DNA of 64,000 nucleotides from Oscillospiraceae bacterium (GCA_022846095.1 AP025583.1:1550001-1614000); one strand, 5' to 3'; positions 24,467-34,188 are shown, counted from the stretch's first letter. A program made the numbers and translations. Notes: generated from the sequence alone by a model not told the origin.

Positions 24467-26019
24467 TTAAACTTGAGGTACGCAAGAACGCGTATTACGA
24501 CTCCGTCACCCTGATGATCATATCCAAGGATGTGAAGAAGCTGCCCGGCGTCACCGAGGCGCTGGTGGGCATGGGGACGGACCTGAACCGCGAGATCGCG
24601 GGCAATATCGGCCTGGACGGCGAGGGCTTCGACGCGGTGACCGCCAACGACTTTTTTGTGGCGGCCAGCTGCGAGAGCGAGGAGGCCTTCACCGCCGTGG
24701 TGGCCAAGGTGGATGAGCTGCTCAACAAGAAGGCCGAGAAGAGCAAGGCCGACTACTTCCCGCCCACCCTGGAGGGTGCGCTCAAGATGGAGCCCGAGCT
24801 CAACATGGCGGTGATCTCCGTGCCCGGCAAGTTCGCCGCCGAGGTGGCCCAGAACTGCCTGGAGCACGACATCAACGTGATGCTCTTCAGCGACAACGTG
24901 ACCATCGAGGAGGAGAAGGCCCTCAAGGAGTACGCCGCGTCCAAGGAGCTGCTGGTGATGGGCCCCGACTGCGGCACCGCCATCGTCAACAACACCCCCC
25001 TGGCCTTCGCCAACGTGGTCAAGAGCGGCGACATCGGCATGGTGTGCGCCTCCGGCACCGGCGCCCAGGAGGTCTCCTGCATCATCGACCAGCTGGGCGG
25101 CGGCATCTCCCAGCTGCTGGGCACCGGCGGACGGGATTTGAAGCTGGAGATCGGCGGCATCATGATGGAGCTGGGGCTGGACGCGCTGATAAGCGACCCC
25201 CAGACCCGGGTGATCACCCTGGTCTCCAAGCCCCCCGCGGCCGAGATCGCAAAAAAGATCCTGGATCAGGCGGCCGGGGCGGGCAAGCCGGTGGTGGTCT
25301 GCTTCATCGGCGGCGACCCCACCGAGATCGAGAAGCGGGGCCTGTGCGCGGCGGTCTCCCTGGAGGACGCGGCCCACAAGGCCGTGGCCCTCTCCCGGGG
25401 GCAGAAGCCCGAGGACTTCACCGGCTTCGCCATGGGCGCCAAGCAGGCCGAGGAGCTGGCGGCGGCCGAGGCGGGCAGGATGGCGGCGGGCCAGAAGTAT
25501 GTCCGCGGCCTCTACACCGGCGGAACCCTGTGCGACGAGGCCATGAAGCTGATGATCGGCAGGGTGGGCCACATCCACTCCAACATCCCCCTGAACAAGG
25601 AGGATAAGCTGCCCGACGCCCGCAACGGCAGGAGCGTGGAGCACACCTTCCTGGACTTCGGCGACGACGAGTTCACCGTGGGCCGGCCCCACCCCATGAT
25701 CGACCCCTCCCTGCGGGCCGAGCGGGTGGTCACCGAGGCGGGCGACCCCGAGGCGGCGGTCATCATGGTGGACTGCGTCATCGGCTACGGCTCCCACGAG
25801 GACCCGGCCCAGGATTTGTCCGAGGCCATCCGCACCGCCAAGGAGCTGGCGGTCAAGGAGGGCCGGTACTTGGCGGTGGTGGCCTCGGTGTGCGGCACCG
25901 AGGGCGACCCCCAGAGCCTTTCCGCCTCCCAGGTCAAGCTGGCAAACGCGGGCGCCATCGTCCTGCCCTCCAACGCGCAGGCCACCCGCTTCACGCAGCT
26001 TATCCTGGACCGTCTGTAG
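24463..26019 (+). CDS. fdrA: FdrA/AllF-type acyl-CoA synthetase-like subunit
   Basis: A 518-aa FdrA (AllF) family protein. It has a CoA-binding/succinyl-CoA-synthetase-like core: ELLVMGPDCGTAIVNNTPLA, IGMVCASGTGAQEVSCIID, LGGGISQLLGTGGRDLKLE, VVVCFIGGDPTE. In E. coli the FdrA-YlbE-YlbF trio is the oxamate carbamoyltransferase; the large FdrA part is thought to provide the phosphate-handling domain. The start is TTG after AGGAGGG, overlapping the end of allH. All three genes of the trio are present and intact here, in the order H-F-G. Confidence 0.88.
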   Translation: MIKLEVRKNAYYDSVTLMIISKDVKKLPGVTEALVGMGTDLNREIAGNIGLDGEGFDAVTANDFFVAASCESEEAFTAVVAKVDELLNKKAEKSKADYFPPTLEGALKMEPELNMAVISVPGKFAAEVAQNCLEHDINVMLFSDNVTIEEEKALKEYAASKELLVMGPDCGTAIVNNTPLAFANVVKSGDIGMVCASGTGAQEVSCIIDQLGGGISQLLGTGGRDLKLEIGGIMMELGLDALISDPQTRVITLVSKPPAAEIAKKILDQAAGAGKPVVVCFIGGDPTEIEKRGLCAAVSLEDAAHKAVALSRGQKPEDFTGFAMGAKQAEELAAAEAGRMAAGQKYVRGLYTGGTLCDEAMKLMIGRVGHIHSNIPLNKEDKLPDARNGRSVEHTFLDFGDDEFTVGRPHPMIDPSLRAERVVTEAGDPEAAVIMVDCVIGYGSHEDPAQDLSEAIRTAKELAVKEGRYLAVVASVCGTEGDPQSLSASQVKLANAGAIVLPSNAQATRFTQLILDRL

Positions 26020-26034
26020 GGGGGAGGATGGATT

Positions 26035-27459
26035 ATGAGCAAGGTTAACGAGCTGTTCGGGAAAAAGCTCTCGGTGGTGAACTTCGGCATCGAGTCCTTT
26101 TACCAGGACCTGACGAAACAGAACAAGAGCGCCGTCCACGTGGACTGGAAGCCGGTGGCCGGCGGCGACAAGAAGATTGCGGGCTACCTGCGCAGGCTGC
26201 GCGGGGACGGGCTGGGCGAGAAGATCGCCGAGGCCAACAAGGAGGCCCTCTCCCGCATCCTGGCGGCCCAGCCCGTGCTGGTGGGCATGTCCACCGCGGG
26301 CGAGGCCATCCCCGGCATGACCCCCACCACCATCCTCCACGCCGGACCCCCGGTGACCTGGGAGCGCATGTGCGGCCCGGTGCGCGGCGCGGTGATGGGC
26401 GGGCTCATCTACGAGGGCCTGGCCAAGAACCTGGAGGAGGCGGAGGCCCTGGCGGCCAGCGGCAAGATCACCTTCGCCCCCTGCCACCACCACAGCACGG
26501 TGGGCCCCATGGCCGGCATCGTCACCTACTCCATGCCCGTGTGGCACATGGTCAACAAGGCCTTCGGCAACGACGCCTACTGCACCATGAACGAGGGCCT
26601 GGGCAAGGTGCTGCGCTTCGGCGCCTGCGACCAGGAGGTCTTCGACCGGCTGCACCGTATGCGCGACGAGTACTACCCCGTGCTGAAGCAGGCCCTGGAG
26701 ATCCACGGCGAGATCGACATGAAGGTCATGATCGCCCAGTGCCTGCAGATGGGCGACGAGGCCCACAACCGTAACAAGGCGGCCACCTCCCTCTTCATCC
26801 GGGAGATCATGCTCGACGTGCTCAAGACCGACTTCCCCAAGGAGCAGCAGGAGGCGGCCCTGGCCTTTATCAACAACAACGACCACACTTTCCTCAACCT
26901 GTCCATGCCGGCCTGCAAGTGCACCATGGATCCCATCTTCGGCATCCCGTACTGCACCGTGCTGGCCACCATGTGCCGCAACGGCACCGACTTCGGCATC
27001 CGCATCGCGGGGCTGGGGCCGGACGCGTGGTTTACCGCCCCCGCGGAGCTGGTCAAGGGCCTGTACTTCCCCGGCTTCGGCGACGAGGACGCCAACCCCG
27101 ACCTGGGCGACAGCTGCATCACCGAGACCACCGGCATCGGCGGCTTCTGTATGGCGGCGGCCCCGGCCATCGTGCAGTTCGTGGGCGGCCAGGTGCAGGA
27201 CGCCATCAACTACTCCACCCAGATGTACGAGATTACGGCGGGGGAGGGCACGGCCTACAAGATCCCGGCGCTGGACTTCCGGGGCAGCGCCACCGGCATC
27301 GACCTTCTGAAGGTCATCGAGACCGGCATACGGCCCATCATCAACACCGGCATCGCCCACAAGGACTACGGCGTGGGCCAGGTGGGCGCGGGGCTGGTCA
27401 ACCCCCCGGAGGAGTGCTTCCGCAAGGCCATCGAGGCCTGCGCCCAGGCGTGGACCTAG
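26035..27459 (+). CDS. allG: DUF1116 protein, AllG-like
   Basis: A 474-aa protein of the DUF1116 (YlbE/AllG) family, the third member of the oxamate carbamoyltransferase trio. Recognisable parts are VHVDWKPVAGGDKKIAGYL at the N-terminus, the histidine- and cysteine-rich APCHHHSTVGPMAGI, and the glycine-rich C-terminal half (GIGGFCMAAAPAIVQFVGG). It follows fdrA after 15 bases. No carbamate kinase gene is next to it, although one would be needed to turn carbamoyl phosphate into ATP; that enzyme may be encoded elsewhere. Confidence 0.85.
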   Translation: MSKVNELFGKKLSVVNFGIESFYQDLTKQNKSAVHVDWKPVAGGDKKIAGYLRRLRGDGLGEKIAEANKEALSRILAAQPVLVGMSTAGEAIPGMTPTTILHAGPPVTWERMCGPVRGAVMGGLIYEGLAKNLEEAEALAASGKITFAPCHHHSTVGPMAGIVTYSMPVWHMVNKAFGNDAYCTMNEGLGKVLRFGACDQEVFDRLHRMRDEYYPVLKQALEIHGEIDMKVMIAQCLQMGDEAHNRNKAATSLFIREIMLDVLKTDFPKEQQEAALAFINNNDHTFLNLSMPACKCTMDPIFGIPYCTVLATMCRNGTDFGIRIAGLGPDAWFTAPAELVKGLYFPGFGDEDANPDLGDSCITETTGIGGFCMAAAPAIVQFVGGQVQDAINYSTQMYEITAGEGTAYKIPALDFRGSATGIDLLKVIETGIRPIINTGIAHKDYGVGQVGAGLVNPPEECFRKAIEACAQAWT

Positions 27460-27508
27460 CAGATAGCAGATCGACACATAAGGCCAACATCTGAAGGAGG
27501 TAACTGTC

Positions 27509-28309
27509 ATGAGTAAATGGTCCGACATCACGATGTACGAGCTGTCCATTCCGATCGGCGTCAACACGCCCCCCTGGCCCACCTATGAGCCGCTGCAGAT
27601 GAAGTTCTTCAAGCGCCTGGCCCCCAACGGAGCCAACGGCCAGCTGATGACCCACTCCAACCACGTGGGCACCCACCTGGACGGCCCCCTGCACTTCGAC
27701 ACCGCGGGCCGCGACATGGCCTCCCTGGAGCTGACCAAGCTCTGCGCCCCCGGCGTGGTGGTGGACCTGTCCGACATGAAGGAGGACTGGGGCATCTACA
27801 CCCCCGAGGACATTGAGAAGCGCGCCGACGTGCGCGAGGGCGACATCCTCATCATCAACACCGGCTACCATATCTACGGCTGGGATTCCCCCACCGCCGA
27901 CGAGCGCCGCTACATGCTGCGCCACCCCGGCCCCTCCCTGGACTTCATCCAGTGGGTCCGCGACAAGAAGATCAAATGGATCGGCGTGGACTGCGGCTCC
28001 GCCGACCACCCCATGAACACCAAGATCCGCGAGTGGGAGCCCATGGAGGCCGAGAAGTGCGACAAGGTCTTCCGCGACAAGTACGGCAAGGCCCTCAACG
28101 ACATCTATCCGTGGCCCGACCACTACCAGGCCATGCACATCGAGCTGTTCTGCAAGCCCTATGAGGCCATCCACGCCGAGTGCCTGGGCGGCGACATCGA
28201 CAAGCTGTCCAACAAGCGCGTCGTCATCGGCTGCTTCCCCTGGAAGCTGGTGGGCGGCGAGAGCTGCATCAGCCGCATCGTGGCCTTCGACGGGTTCGAA
28301 GACGTGTAA
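27509..28309 (+). CDS. Cyclase-family metal-dependent hydrolase
   Basis: A 266-aa member of the cyclase family (kynurenine formamidase, isatin hydrolase and relatives), which use a metal ion to open amide or lactam rings or hydrolyse formamides. The metal motif HxGTHxDxPxHF is present as HVGTHLDGPLHF (about residue 51-62), and DVREGDILIINTGYH and GVDCGSADHP fit the rest of the active site. The ATG follows GAAGGAGG. Placed between AllFGH and the molybdenum hydroxylase, it is a good candidate for opening an N-heterocycle to an N-carbamoyl acid. The real substrate is unknown. Confidence 0.85.
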   Translation: MSKWSDITMYELSIPIGVNTPPWPTYEPLQMKFFKRLAPNGANGQLMTHSNHVGTHLDGPLHFDTAGRDMASLELTKLCAPGVVVDLSDMKEDWGIYTPEDIEKRADVREGDILIINTGYHIYGWDSPTADERRYMLRHPGPSLDFIQWVRDKKIKWIGVDCGSADHPMNTKIREWEPMEAEKCDKVFRDKYGKALNDIYPWPDHYQAMHIELFCKPYEAIHAECLGGDIDKLSNKRVVIGCFPWKLVGGESCISRIVAFDGFEDV

Positions 28310-28390
28310 TTGCCATGCCTTGCGGGCAGCTCCCGGCGGAGCTGCCCGCAAGCGCCCTTTCACCAGACGCCGCAGGGAAGGGAGGCCGGC

Positions 28391-28966
28391 ATGGAGCAAT
28401 GGATCGCCTATGGGCTGATGGCCCTTGTCATCGCGGTGATGTGCCTGATCAACGCCCGCAAGGGGCGGCCCGTGCAGGAGGCCTGCGACCGCTTCGGCCT
28501 GCTGTTCCTGGAGGCCAGGGACTTCGCGGTGGGGCGCGGCGGGGCCGTGCCCCTGACCGAGATCAACCCCGCCGGGGAGATCCGGCTTCTAGCGGAGGAG
28601 GCCCAGCCGGAGGCGGTGCGCGCCGCCCTGGCCCGGGGCAGGGGGGAGGAGATGGCGCGCTACGACGAGCGCCTGGAGGAGCACCTGCGGGCGCTGTTCC
28701 GGGCCATCGGCACCGGCGGCCACGACAAGACCCGCTATTTCGACTACATGAACAACCTGTTCACACTCCATAAGCTGTTCCTGCAGGCCTGCGCAAGGCC
28801 GGATTTGCCCCTCACCGAGGAGGAGTGCCGGGATCTGGAGCGCTATACCGGGGACCGTGAGACCCTGGTGCGGCTTCTCTCCCAGCGCCTGAGCGGCAGG
28901 GGGCGCGAGGCCCTGGCGGGACAGGCGGAGCAGCTCCAGCCCCAGAGGAAGGAGGGGATTGGATGA
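28391..28966 (+). CDS. Unknown protein with one N-terminal membrane helix
   Basis: A 191-aa protein I do not recognise. One membrane helix (AYGLMALVIAVMCLIN) is followed by a charged, helical cytoplasmic part of about 170 residues with many Arg and Glu. The ATG lies after GGGAGG, and the stop codon overlaps the start of the FAD subunit gene, so it is coupled to the molybdenum hydroxylase. It might act as an assembly or membrane-docking factor, but nothing in the sequence shows this. Confidence 0.7.
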   Translation: MEQWIAYGLMALVIAVMCLINARKGRPVQEACDRFGLLFLEARDFAVGRGGAVPLTEINPAGEIRLLAEEAQPEAVRAALARGRGEEMARYDERLEEHLRALFRAIGTGGHDKTRYFDYMNNLFTLHKLFLQACARPDLPLTEEECRDLERYTGDRETLVRLLSQRLSGRGREALAGQAEQLQPQRKEGIG

Positions 28967-29796
28967 AACCGTTTGAATACTACGCGCCCGCCACGCTGGA
29001 GGAGGCCTTCGCGCTTCTGGACCGGTTCGGGCCGGACGCCAAGATCCTCAACGGCGGCACCGACGTGGTGGTGCAGCTGCGGGATAAGCTCATTTCTCCC
29101 AAGGCGGTTATCGACATCAAGCACATCCCGGGCATGAAGGAGCTGAAGTACGACGGCGAAAAGGGCCTGACCATCGGCGCGTGCATCACCATGAACGCGC
29201 TGGGGGAGGACCCCGCCGTGCGGGAGCACTACCCCACGCTGGCCAAGGCGGCGCTGAGCGTAGGCTCCAAGCAGGTGCGCAACCGGGCCACCTGCATCGG
29301 CAACATCGTCAACGCGTCCCCCCTGGCGGACACCGGCACCCCCCTGATGGTCCACAACGCGGTGGTTGTGGCCCGCAGCGCCGGGGGCGAGCGGGAGATC
29401 CCCCTGGAGGAGTTCTTCGTATTCGTAAAAAAGACCAGCCTCAGGCCCGGCGAGATCGTCACCCATATCCAGGTGCCCCCCGCGCCCGGCGCGGTGGGCG
29501 AGTTCAGCAAAATCGCACGGCGGCGGGAGGTGGACCTGTCCACCATCTGCGCCACGGTGCTCAAGGCGCCGGACGGGTGGCGCGTGGCTTACGGCTCCGT
29601 GGCCCCCACCCCCATCCGCCTGAAAAAGACGGAGCAGCTACTCAATTCCCAGCCGCTCACCGAACAGGTCATCGACCAGGCGGTGGAGCTTGCCCGCAGC
29701 GAGGTGTCGCCCATCGGCGACGTCCGCGCCAGCAAGGAATACCGCCTGGAGGTGGTCGGCGTCGTGCTCGCAAGGAGCTTGCGGGCACTGATGTGA
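28963..29796 (+). CDS. Molybdenum hydroxylase FAD-binding subunit
   Basis: The 277-aa medium subunit of a xanthine dehydrogenase-family enzyme (XdhB/CoxM type), which passes electrons from the iron-sulfur subunit to FAD. The FAD motifs are AKILNGGTDVVVQLRDK (about residue 27-43) and CIGNIVNASPLADTGTPLM (about 112-130). The length is normal. Its start overlaps the preceding stop codon, and the iron-sulfur subunit follows after 14 bases. Confidence 0.92.
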   Translation: MKPFEYYAPATLEEAFALLDRFGPDAKILNGGTDVVVQLRDKLISPKAVIDIKHIPGMKELKYDGEKGLTIGACITMNALGEDPAVREHYPTLAKAALSVGSKQVRNRATCIGNIVNASPLADTGTPLMVHNAVVVARSAGGEREIPLEEFFVFVKKTSLRPGEIVTHIQVPPAPGAVGEFSKIARRREVDLSTICATVLKAPDGWRVAYGSVAPTPIRLKKTEQLLNSQPLTEQVIDQAVELARSEVSPIGDVRASKEYRLEVVGVVLARSLRALM

Positions 29797-29810
29797 GGGG
29801 GTAGATCCGT

Positions 29811-30293
29811 ATGAAATACAAAGTGAACTTTTTCGTCAACGACGAGCCTGTGGAGCTCTACGTGGACGCCAACAAGACCATGCTGCGGGTGCTCCGGGAG
29901 GAGCTGGCCCTCACCGGCACCAAGGAGGGCTGCGGCGCGGGCGAGTGCGGCGCGTGCACCGTCATCGTGGACGGCAAGCCCATGAACGCCTGCCTGGTGC
30001 TGGCCCCCGAGCTGGACGGCAAGCACATCACCACCGTGGAGGGGCTGGCCAAGGACGGGGAGCTCTCGGCGCTGCAGCGGTCCTTCGTGGACATGGCGGC
30101 CCTCCAGTGCGGCTTCTGCACCCCCGGCTTCCTCATGTCGTCCACAGCGCTGCTCAACGAGAATCCCCACCCCAGCCGGGAGGAGATCATAGACGCCATC
30201 AGCGGCAACCTGTGCCGCTGCACCGGATACGCCCGGATTGTGGAGGCCATCCAGCGGGTGGCCGACGCCGGGGAGGGAGGTGAGGAGCAGTGA
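29811..30293 (+). CDS. Molybdenum hydroxylase [2Fe-2S] subunit
   Basis: The 160-aa small subunit (XdhC/CoxS type) with two [2Fe-2S] clusters. The plant-ferredoxin cluster motif is GCGAGECGACTVIVDG with a fourth cysteine in NAC; the second cluster sits in the helical domain as CGFCTPGF and CRCTGY. All eight cluster cysteines are present. Its end overlaps the start of the large subunit gene, giving the common order FAD, Fe-S, Mo. Confidence 0.94.
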   Translation: MKYKVNFFVNDEPVELYVDANKTMLRVLREELALTGTKEGCGAGECGACTVIVDGKPMNACLVLAPELDGKHITTVEGLAKDGELSALQRSFVDMAALQCGFCTPGFLMSSTALLNENPHPSREEIIDAISGNLCRCTGYARIVEAIQRVADAGEGGEEQ

Positions 30294-32608
30294 AGACGGT
30301 CGGAACGCCCTTCCAGCGGGTGGACGCGATTAAAAAAGTGACCGGCCAGGCCCAGTACGTGGGCGACATCATCATGCCCCGTATGCTCTACGCCCAGGTC
30401 AAGCGCTCCCCCTACCCCCACGCGAAGATCCTCCGTATCGACACCTCAAAGGCCGAGGCCCTGCCCGGCGTGCGCAGCGTCATCACCGGCGAGTGCTACA
30501 CCAAGCGCTGCGGGCTCTACCTGGAGGACAAGAACTTCCTGGCCGTGGGCACCGCCAAGTACCGGGGCGAGGCCGTGGCCGCCGTGGCCGCCGAGACCCC
30601 GGAGATCGCCGACGAGGCCTGCGAGCTCATCGAGGTGGAGTACGAGCAGCTGCCCGCCGTCACCAACGCCCTGGAGGGCATGAAGCCGGACGCGCCCCTG
30701 ATCCATCCCGACCTGCACACCTACAAGGTGGCCCCCATCTTCTACCCCGAGCCCCACACCAACATCTCCCACCACTACAAGCTGCGCAAGGGCGACGTGG
30801 ATAAGGCCTTCGAGACGTGCGACGTGGTGTGTGAAAACACCTTCTACGTGCCCCACGTGCAGCACGTGCCCCTGGAGCCCCACTGCGCCGTAGCCCAGTA
30901 CGACCTGGACGGCAAGGTGACGGTCTGGGGCAGCATCCAGTCCCCCTACGCGGTGCGCCAGGCGCTCTCCTGCGCCTTCGACATCCCGCTGAACAAGCTG
31001 CGGGTGATCTCCCCCTACGTGGGCGGCGGCTTCGGCGCCAAGGCGGGCACCACCCTGGAGGGCATCATCATCCCCCTGGCCCGGCGCAACCCCGGCCGGC
31101 CCGTGAAGCTGGCCTACACCCGCGAGGACGAGTTCGAGAACTCCTACGTCCGCCAGGGCCTGCACTGCAAGATCAAGACCGGCATCAACCGGGACGGCAA
31201 AATCCAGGCCGTGAAGAACGAGTTCGTGTGGGACGGCGGCGCGTACACCGAGTACGGCGTCAACATCACCAAGGCGGGCGGCTGGGCCTCCGCGGGCCCC
31301 TACAACATCCCCAACGTGTGGACAGACAGCTACTGCGTGTACACCAACCACCCGGTGGGCGGCCCCTACCGCGGCTTCGGCATGTGCGAGATCCACTTCG
31401 GCATCGAGCAGAACATCGACGAGGTGGCGGAGCTGATCGGCATGGACCCGGCCGAGGTGCGGCGCATCAACGGCCTGCGGGCGGGCGACGCCACCGGCAT
31501 GGGCGAGATCATGGGCGACTCGGGCTACCAGGACTGCCTGGAGCAGGTATTGGCCGACATCGAGTACGACAAGAAGCCGGAAAACCCGTCCCCCACCAGG
31601 CTGCGGGGCAAGGGCGTGGCCGCGGGGTGGAAGTCCCCCAGCCAGCCCACCAACGCGGGCAGCTCGGCCATCATCCGCATGAACGAGGACGGCACCTTCA
31701 TCCTCATGACCAGCGGCCAGGAGATCGGCCAGGGCTCGGAGACGGTGCTCACCCAGATCGCCGCCGAGGCCATGGGCGTGGACCCCAGCCTCATCACCCT
31801 GCGCTTCGGCGACACGGACCACACCCCCTACGAGTGGCAGACCGTGGCCAGCCGCACCACCTACTGCGCGGGCAACGCCATCAAGCTGGCCTGCGAGGAC
31901 CTGTGCGGCAAGATCCTGGATCTGGCCCAGATCAAGATGGGGGCCTACAAGCGGGATCTGGAGATCGCGGACGGCTGCGTGGTGCACAAGATTTACCGGG
32001 ACAGGCGGGTGCCCCTGAGCGAATTCGCCCTGGGCCTGGCCTTCCCCGACGGCTCCGGCGTGGGCGGCCCCGCCATCGGCGTGGGCACCTTCACCCTGGA
32101 GAACAACCTCAATGTGGACCACGACACCGGCATGGGCCCCCACCCGGCCGCCTTCTGGACCATCGGCTGCAACGGCGCCGAGGTGGAGGTGGACACCGAG
32201 ACGGGGCACATCAGGGTGCTCAAGATGGTCTCCTGCTTCGACGCGGGCAAGGTGATCAACCCCCTGACCTTCACCTGCCAGTCGGAGGGCGCCATGGTGC
32301 AGTCCCTGGGCACGGCGCTCTTTGAGGAGCTCAAGCTCAAGGACGGCAAGGTGCTCAACAAGAGCTTCGTGGACTACAAGATCCCCACCGCAGACGACGC
32401 GCCCGAGCTCGTGGTGAAGTACGTGGAGCACCCCGAGCCCACCGGGCCCTACGGCGCCCGGGGCGTGGGCGAGCCCCTCATGGTGCCCGGCGCCCCCGCC
32501 ATCGCCAACGCGGTCTACAACGCCATCGGCGTGCGCTTCTCCCGCATGCCCATCACGCCGGACGACGTGCTGCGCGCCCTCAGGGAGAAAAAAGAGAAGC
32601 AGCGGTAA
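30290..32608 (+). CDS. Molybdenum hydroxylase catalytic subunit
   Basis: The 772-aa molybdopterin-binding subunit of the xanthine dehydrogenase family, a hydroxylase of N-heterocycles or purines. Typical segments are YVGGGFGAKAG near residue 243, GGPYRGFGMCEIHFGIEQ around 360, TSGQEIGQGSETVLTQIAAE, and GARGVGEPLMVPGAPAIA near 722, whose GVGE glutamate is the catalytic base. The start is GTG, overlapping the Fe-S subunit stop. Substrate type is open: xanthine, urate precursors, pyrimidines and nicotinate are all handled by this family. Neighbouring transport and ring-opening genes favour a purine- or pyrimidine-like compound. Confidence 0.92.
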   Translation: MKTVGTPFQRVDAIKKVTGQAQYVGDIIMPRMLYAQVKRSPYPHAKILRIDTSKAEALPGVRSVITGECYTKRCGLYLEDKNFLAVGTAKYRGEAVAAVAAETPEIADEACELIEVEYEQLPAVTNALEGMKPDAPLIHPDLHTYKVAPIFYPEPHTNISHHYKLRKGDVDKAFETCDVVCENTFYVPHVQHVPLEPHCAVAQYDLDGKVTVWGSIQSPYAVRQALSCAFDIPLNKLRVISPYVGGGFGAKAGTTLEGIIIPLARRNPGRPVKLAYTREDEFENSYVRQGLHCKIKTGINRDGKIQAVKNEFVWDGGAYTEYGVNITKAGGWASAGPYNIPNVWTDSYCVYTNHPVGGPYRGFGMCEIHFGIEQNIDEVAELIGMDPAEVRRINGLRAGDATGMGEIMGDSGYQDCLEQVLADIEYDKKPENPSPTRLRGKGVAAGWKSPSQPTNAGSSAIIRMNEDGTFILMTSGQEIGQGSETVLTQIAAEAMGVDPSLITLRFGDTDHTPYEWQTVASRTTYCAGNAIKLACEDLCGKILDLAQIKMGAYKRDLEIADGCVVHKIYRDRRVPLSEFALGLAFPDGSGVGGPAIGVGTFTLENNLNVDHDTGMGPHPAAFWTIGCNGAEVEVDTETGHIRVLKMVSCFDAGKVINPLTFTCQSEGAMVQSLGTALFEELKLKDGKVLNKSFVDYKIPTADDAPELVVKYVEHPEPTGPYGARGVGEPLMVPGAPAIANAVYNAIGVRFSRMPITPDDVLRALREKKEKQR

Positions 32609-32721
32609 CCGGGTTTCTCCGCCCCCGCCTCCGGAGGGAGGGATGCAGGGCCGGGCGGGGCGGACTATCATAGCAGAAAGAAGAGGATATGTAGGCAATT
32701 GTTGGAGGGAGGTATTCTTAA

Positions 32722-34020
32722 GTGGCTAGAAAAATCGACGTGAGCAAAGGCATATACAATGCCCCGGAGCAGCTCGGCTGGCCCCGGACCTTCGTACTCG
32801 GTTTCCAGCATATGTTCGCCATGTTCGGCGCAACGGTACTCGTCCCTATCCTGACAGGCCTCAGCATCTCGGTTACCCTGTGCTGTGCCGGCGTCGGCAC
32901 GCTGCTGTTCCACTTCATCACCAAGCGTAAGGTGCCCGCGTTCCTGGGCTCCTCCTTCGCGTTCCTCGGCGGCTTCGCCATCGTGGCGCCCAAGCTGGCG
33001 GACGGCAGCCCCAATACGGAGATGCTGCCCTACGCCTGCGGCGGCGTGGTCATCGCGGGCCTCATCTACCTGGTGCTGTCCGGCCTTATCACCGGCTTCG
33101 GCGTCAAGCGCGTCATGAAGCTCTTCCCGCCGGTGGTCACCGGCCCCATCATCATCCTCATCGGCCTCATCCTGGCCCCCTCGGCGGTGAGCAATGTGCA
33201 GACCTGCTGGTGGCTGGGCGTCATTACCATGGCCATCATCATCGGCTGCGCCGTGTTCGGCAAGGGCATGATCAACATCATCCCCATCCTGCTGGGCGTG
33301 GTGGGCGGCTACCTCATCGGCGCCATCACCGGGCAGGTGCACCTGTCCCAGGCGGCCATCTTCGGCGTGCCCAATTTTGTCATCGCCAAATTTGACGCCT
33401 CCGCCATCCTGACCATGGCCCCCATCGCCCTGGCCACCATGATGGAGCACGTGGGCGACATCTCGGCCATCGGCGCCACCTGCCACAAGAACTTCATCGC
33501 CAACCCCGGCCTGAACCGCACCCTGCTGGGCGACGGCCTGGCCACCTCCCTCGCCGGCCTGGTGGGCGGCCCCGCCAACACCACCTACGGCGAGAACACC
33601 GGCGTGCTGGCCCTGTCCAAGGTGTACGACCCCCTGGTCATTGAGATCGCGGCCTGCCTGGCGGTTATCCTGTCCTTCTTCCCCGTCGTGGAGAGCGTCA
33701 TCTCCGCCATGCCCTCGGCCGTCATCGGCGGCGCGTCCTTCATCCTCTACGGCATGATCTCCGCCATCGGCGTGCGCAACATGGTGGAGAACTCCGTGGA
33801 TCTGACCAAGCAGCGCAACCTGATGATCGCGGCCATCATCCTGGTCTCCGGCCTGGGCATCAACGGCATGGGCGGCCTGCAGCTGGGCCCCGTGAACCTG
33901 TCCGGCCTGGCCTGCGCGGCCATCTTCGGCATCATCCTCAACGCCGTCCTGCCCGGCAAGGACTACGAGTTCAGCATGGAAGAGCTGGAGCAGCGCCCCG
34001 CGGACGAAATCCTGAAATAG
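32722..34020 (+). CDS. NCS2-family nucleobase permease, UraA-like
   Basis: A 432-aa membrane transporter of the NCS2 family with about 14 membrane segments. The motif GGPANTTYGENTGVLALSKV is the UraA/PyrP (uracil) type of the NCS2 signature; xanthine and urate carriers read differently there (N-x-F-x-Q-N-N-G-V). The N-terminal GFQHMFAMFGATVLVPILTG and PAFLGSSFAFLGGF also match the uracil branch. The start is GTG after GGAGGGAGG. It is the last gene before a terminator and probably imports the substrate of the operon. Confidence 0.9.
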   Translation: MARKIDVSKGIYNAPEQLGWPRTFVLGFQHMFAMFGATVLVPILTGLSISVTLCCAGVGTLLFHFITKRKVPAFLGSSFAFLGGFAIVAPKLADGSPNTEMLPYACGGVVIAGLIYLVLSGLITGFGVKRVMKLFPPVVTGPIIILIGLILAPSAVSNVQTCWWLGVITMAIIIGCAVFGKGMINIIPILLGVVGGYLIGAITGQVHLSQAAIFGVPNFVIAKFDASAILTMAPIALATMMEHVGDISAIGATCHKNFIANPGLNRTLLGDGLATSLAGLVGGPANTTYGENTGVLALSKVYDPLVIEIAACLAVILSFFPVVESVISAMPSAVIGGASFILYGMISAIGVRNMVENSVDLTKQRNLMIAAIILVSGLGINGMGGLQLGPVNLSGLACAAIFGIILNAVLPGKDYEFSMEELEQRPADEILK

Positions 34021-34095
34021 CGGATACTGCAAAACAGGCGCACGGCCAAGGGCGAGGCTCCACAGGGGTATCACCGAAACCGTCCAGAGTAAAAC

Positions 34096-34138
34096 GGGCA
34101 CGGCTGCTATATCATAGCAGCCGTGCCCTTGTATTTTA
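34096..34138 (+). terminator. Terminator of the PucR-linked operon
   Basis: A 15-bp perfect stem (34096-34110 with 34114-34128) followed by TTGTATTTT. Confidence 0.85.
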
Positions 34139-34188
34139 TTATGCTATTCTATTCCAGCATAGGTTCAGCTCCGTTTTCAAGGCGGAAA

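Noticed and set aside
24400-27582. Open frame of 1060 codons on the minus strand
   Set aside because: It is antisense to allH, fdrA and allG, has no recognisable domain, and is Gly/His/Val-rich as expected for the mirror of G+C-rich genes.
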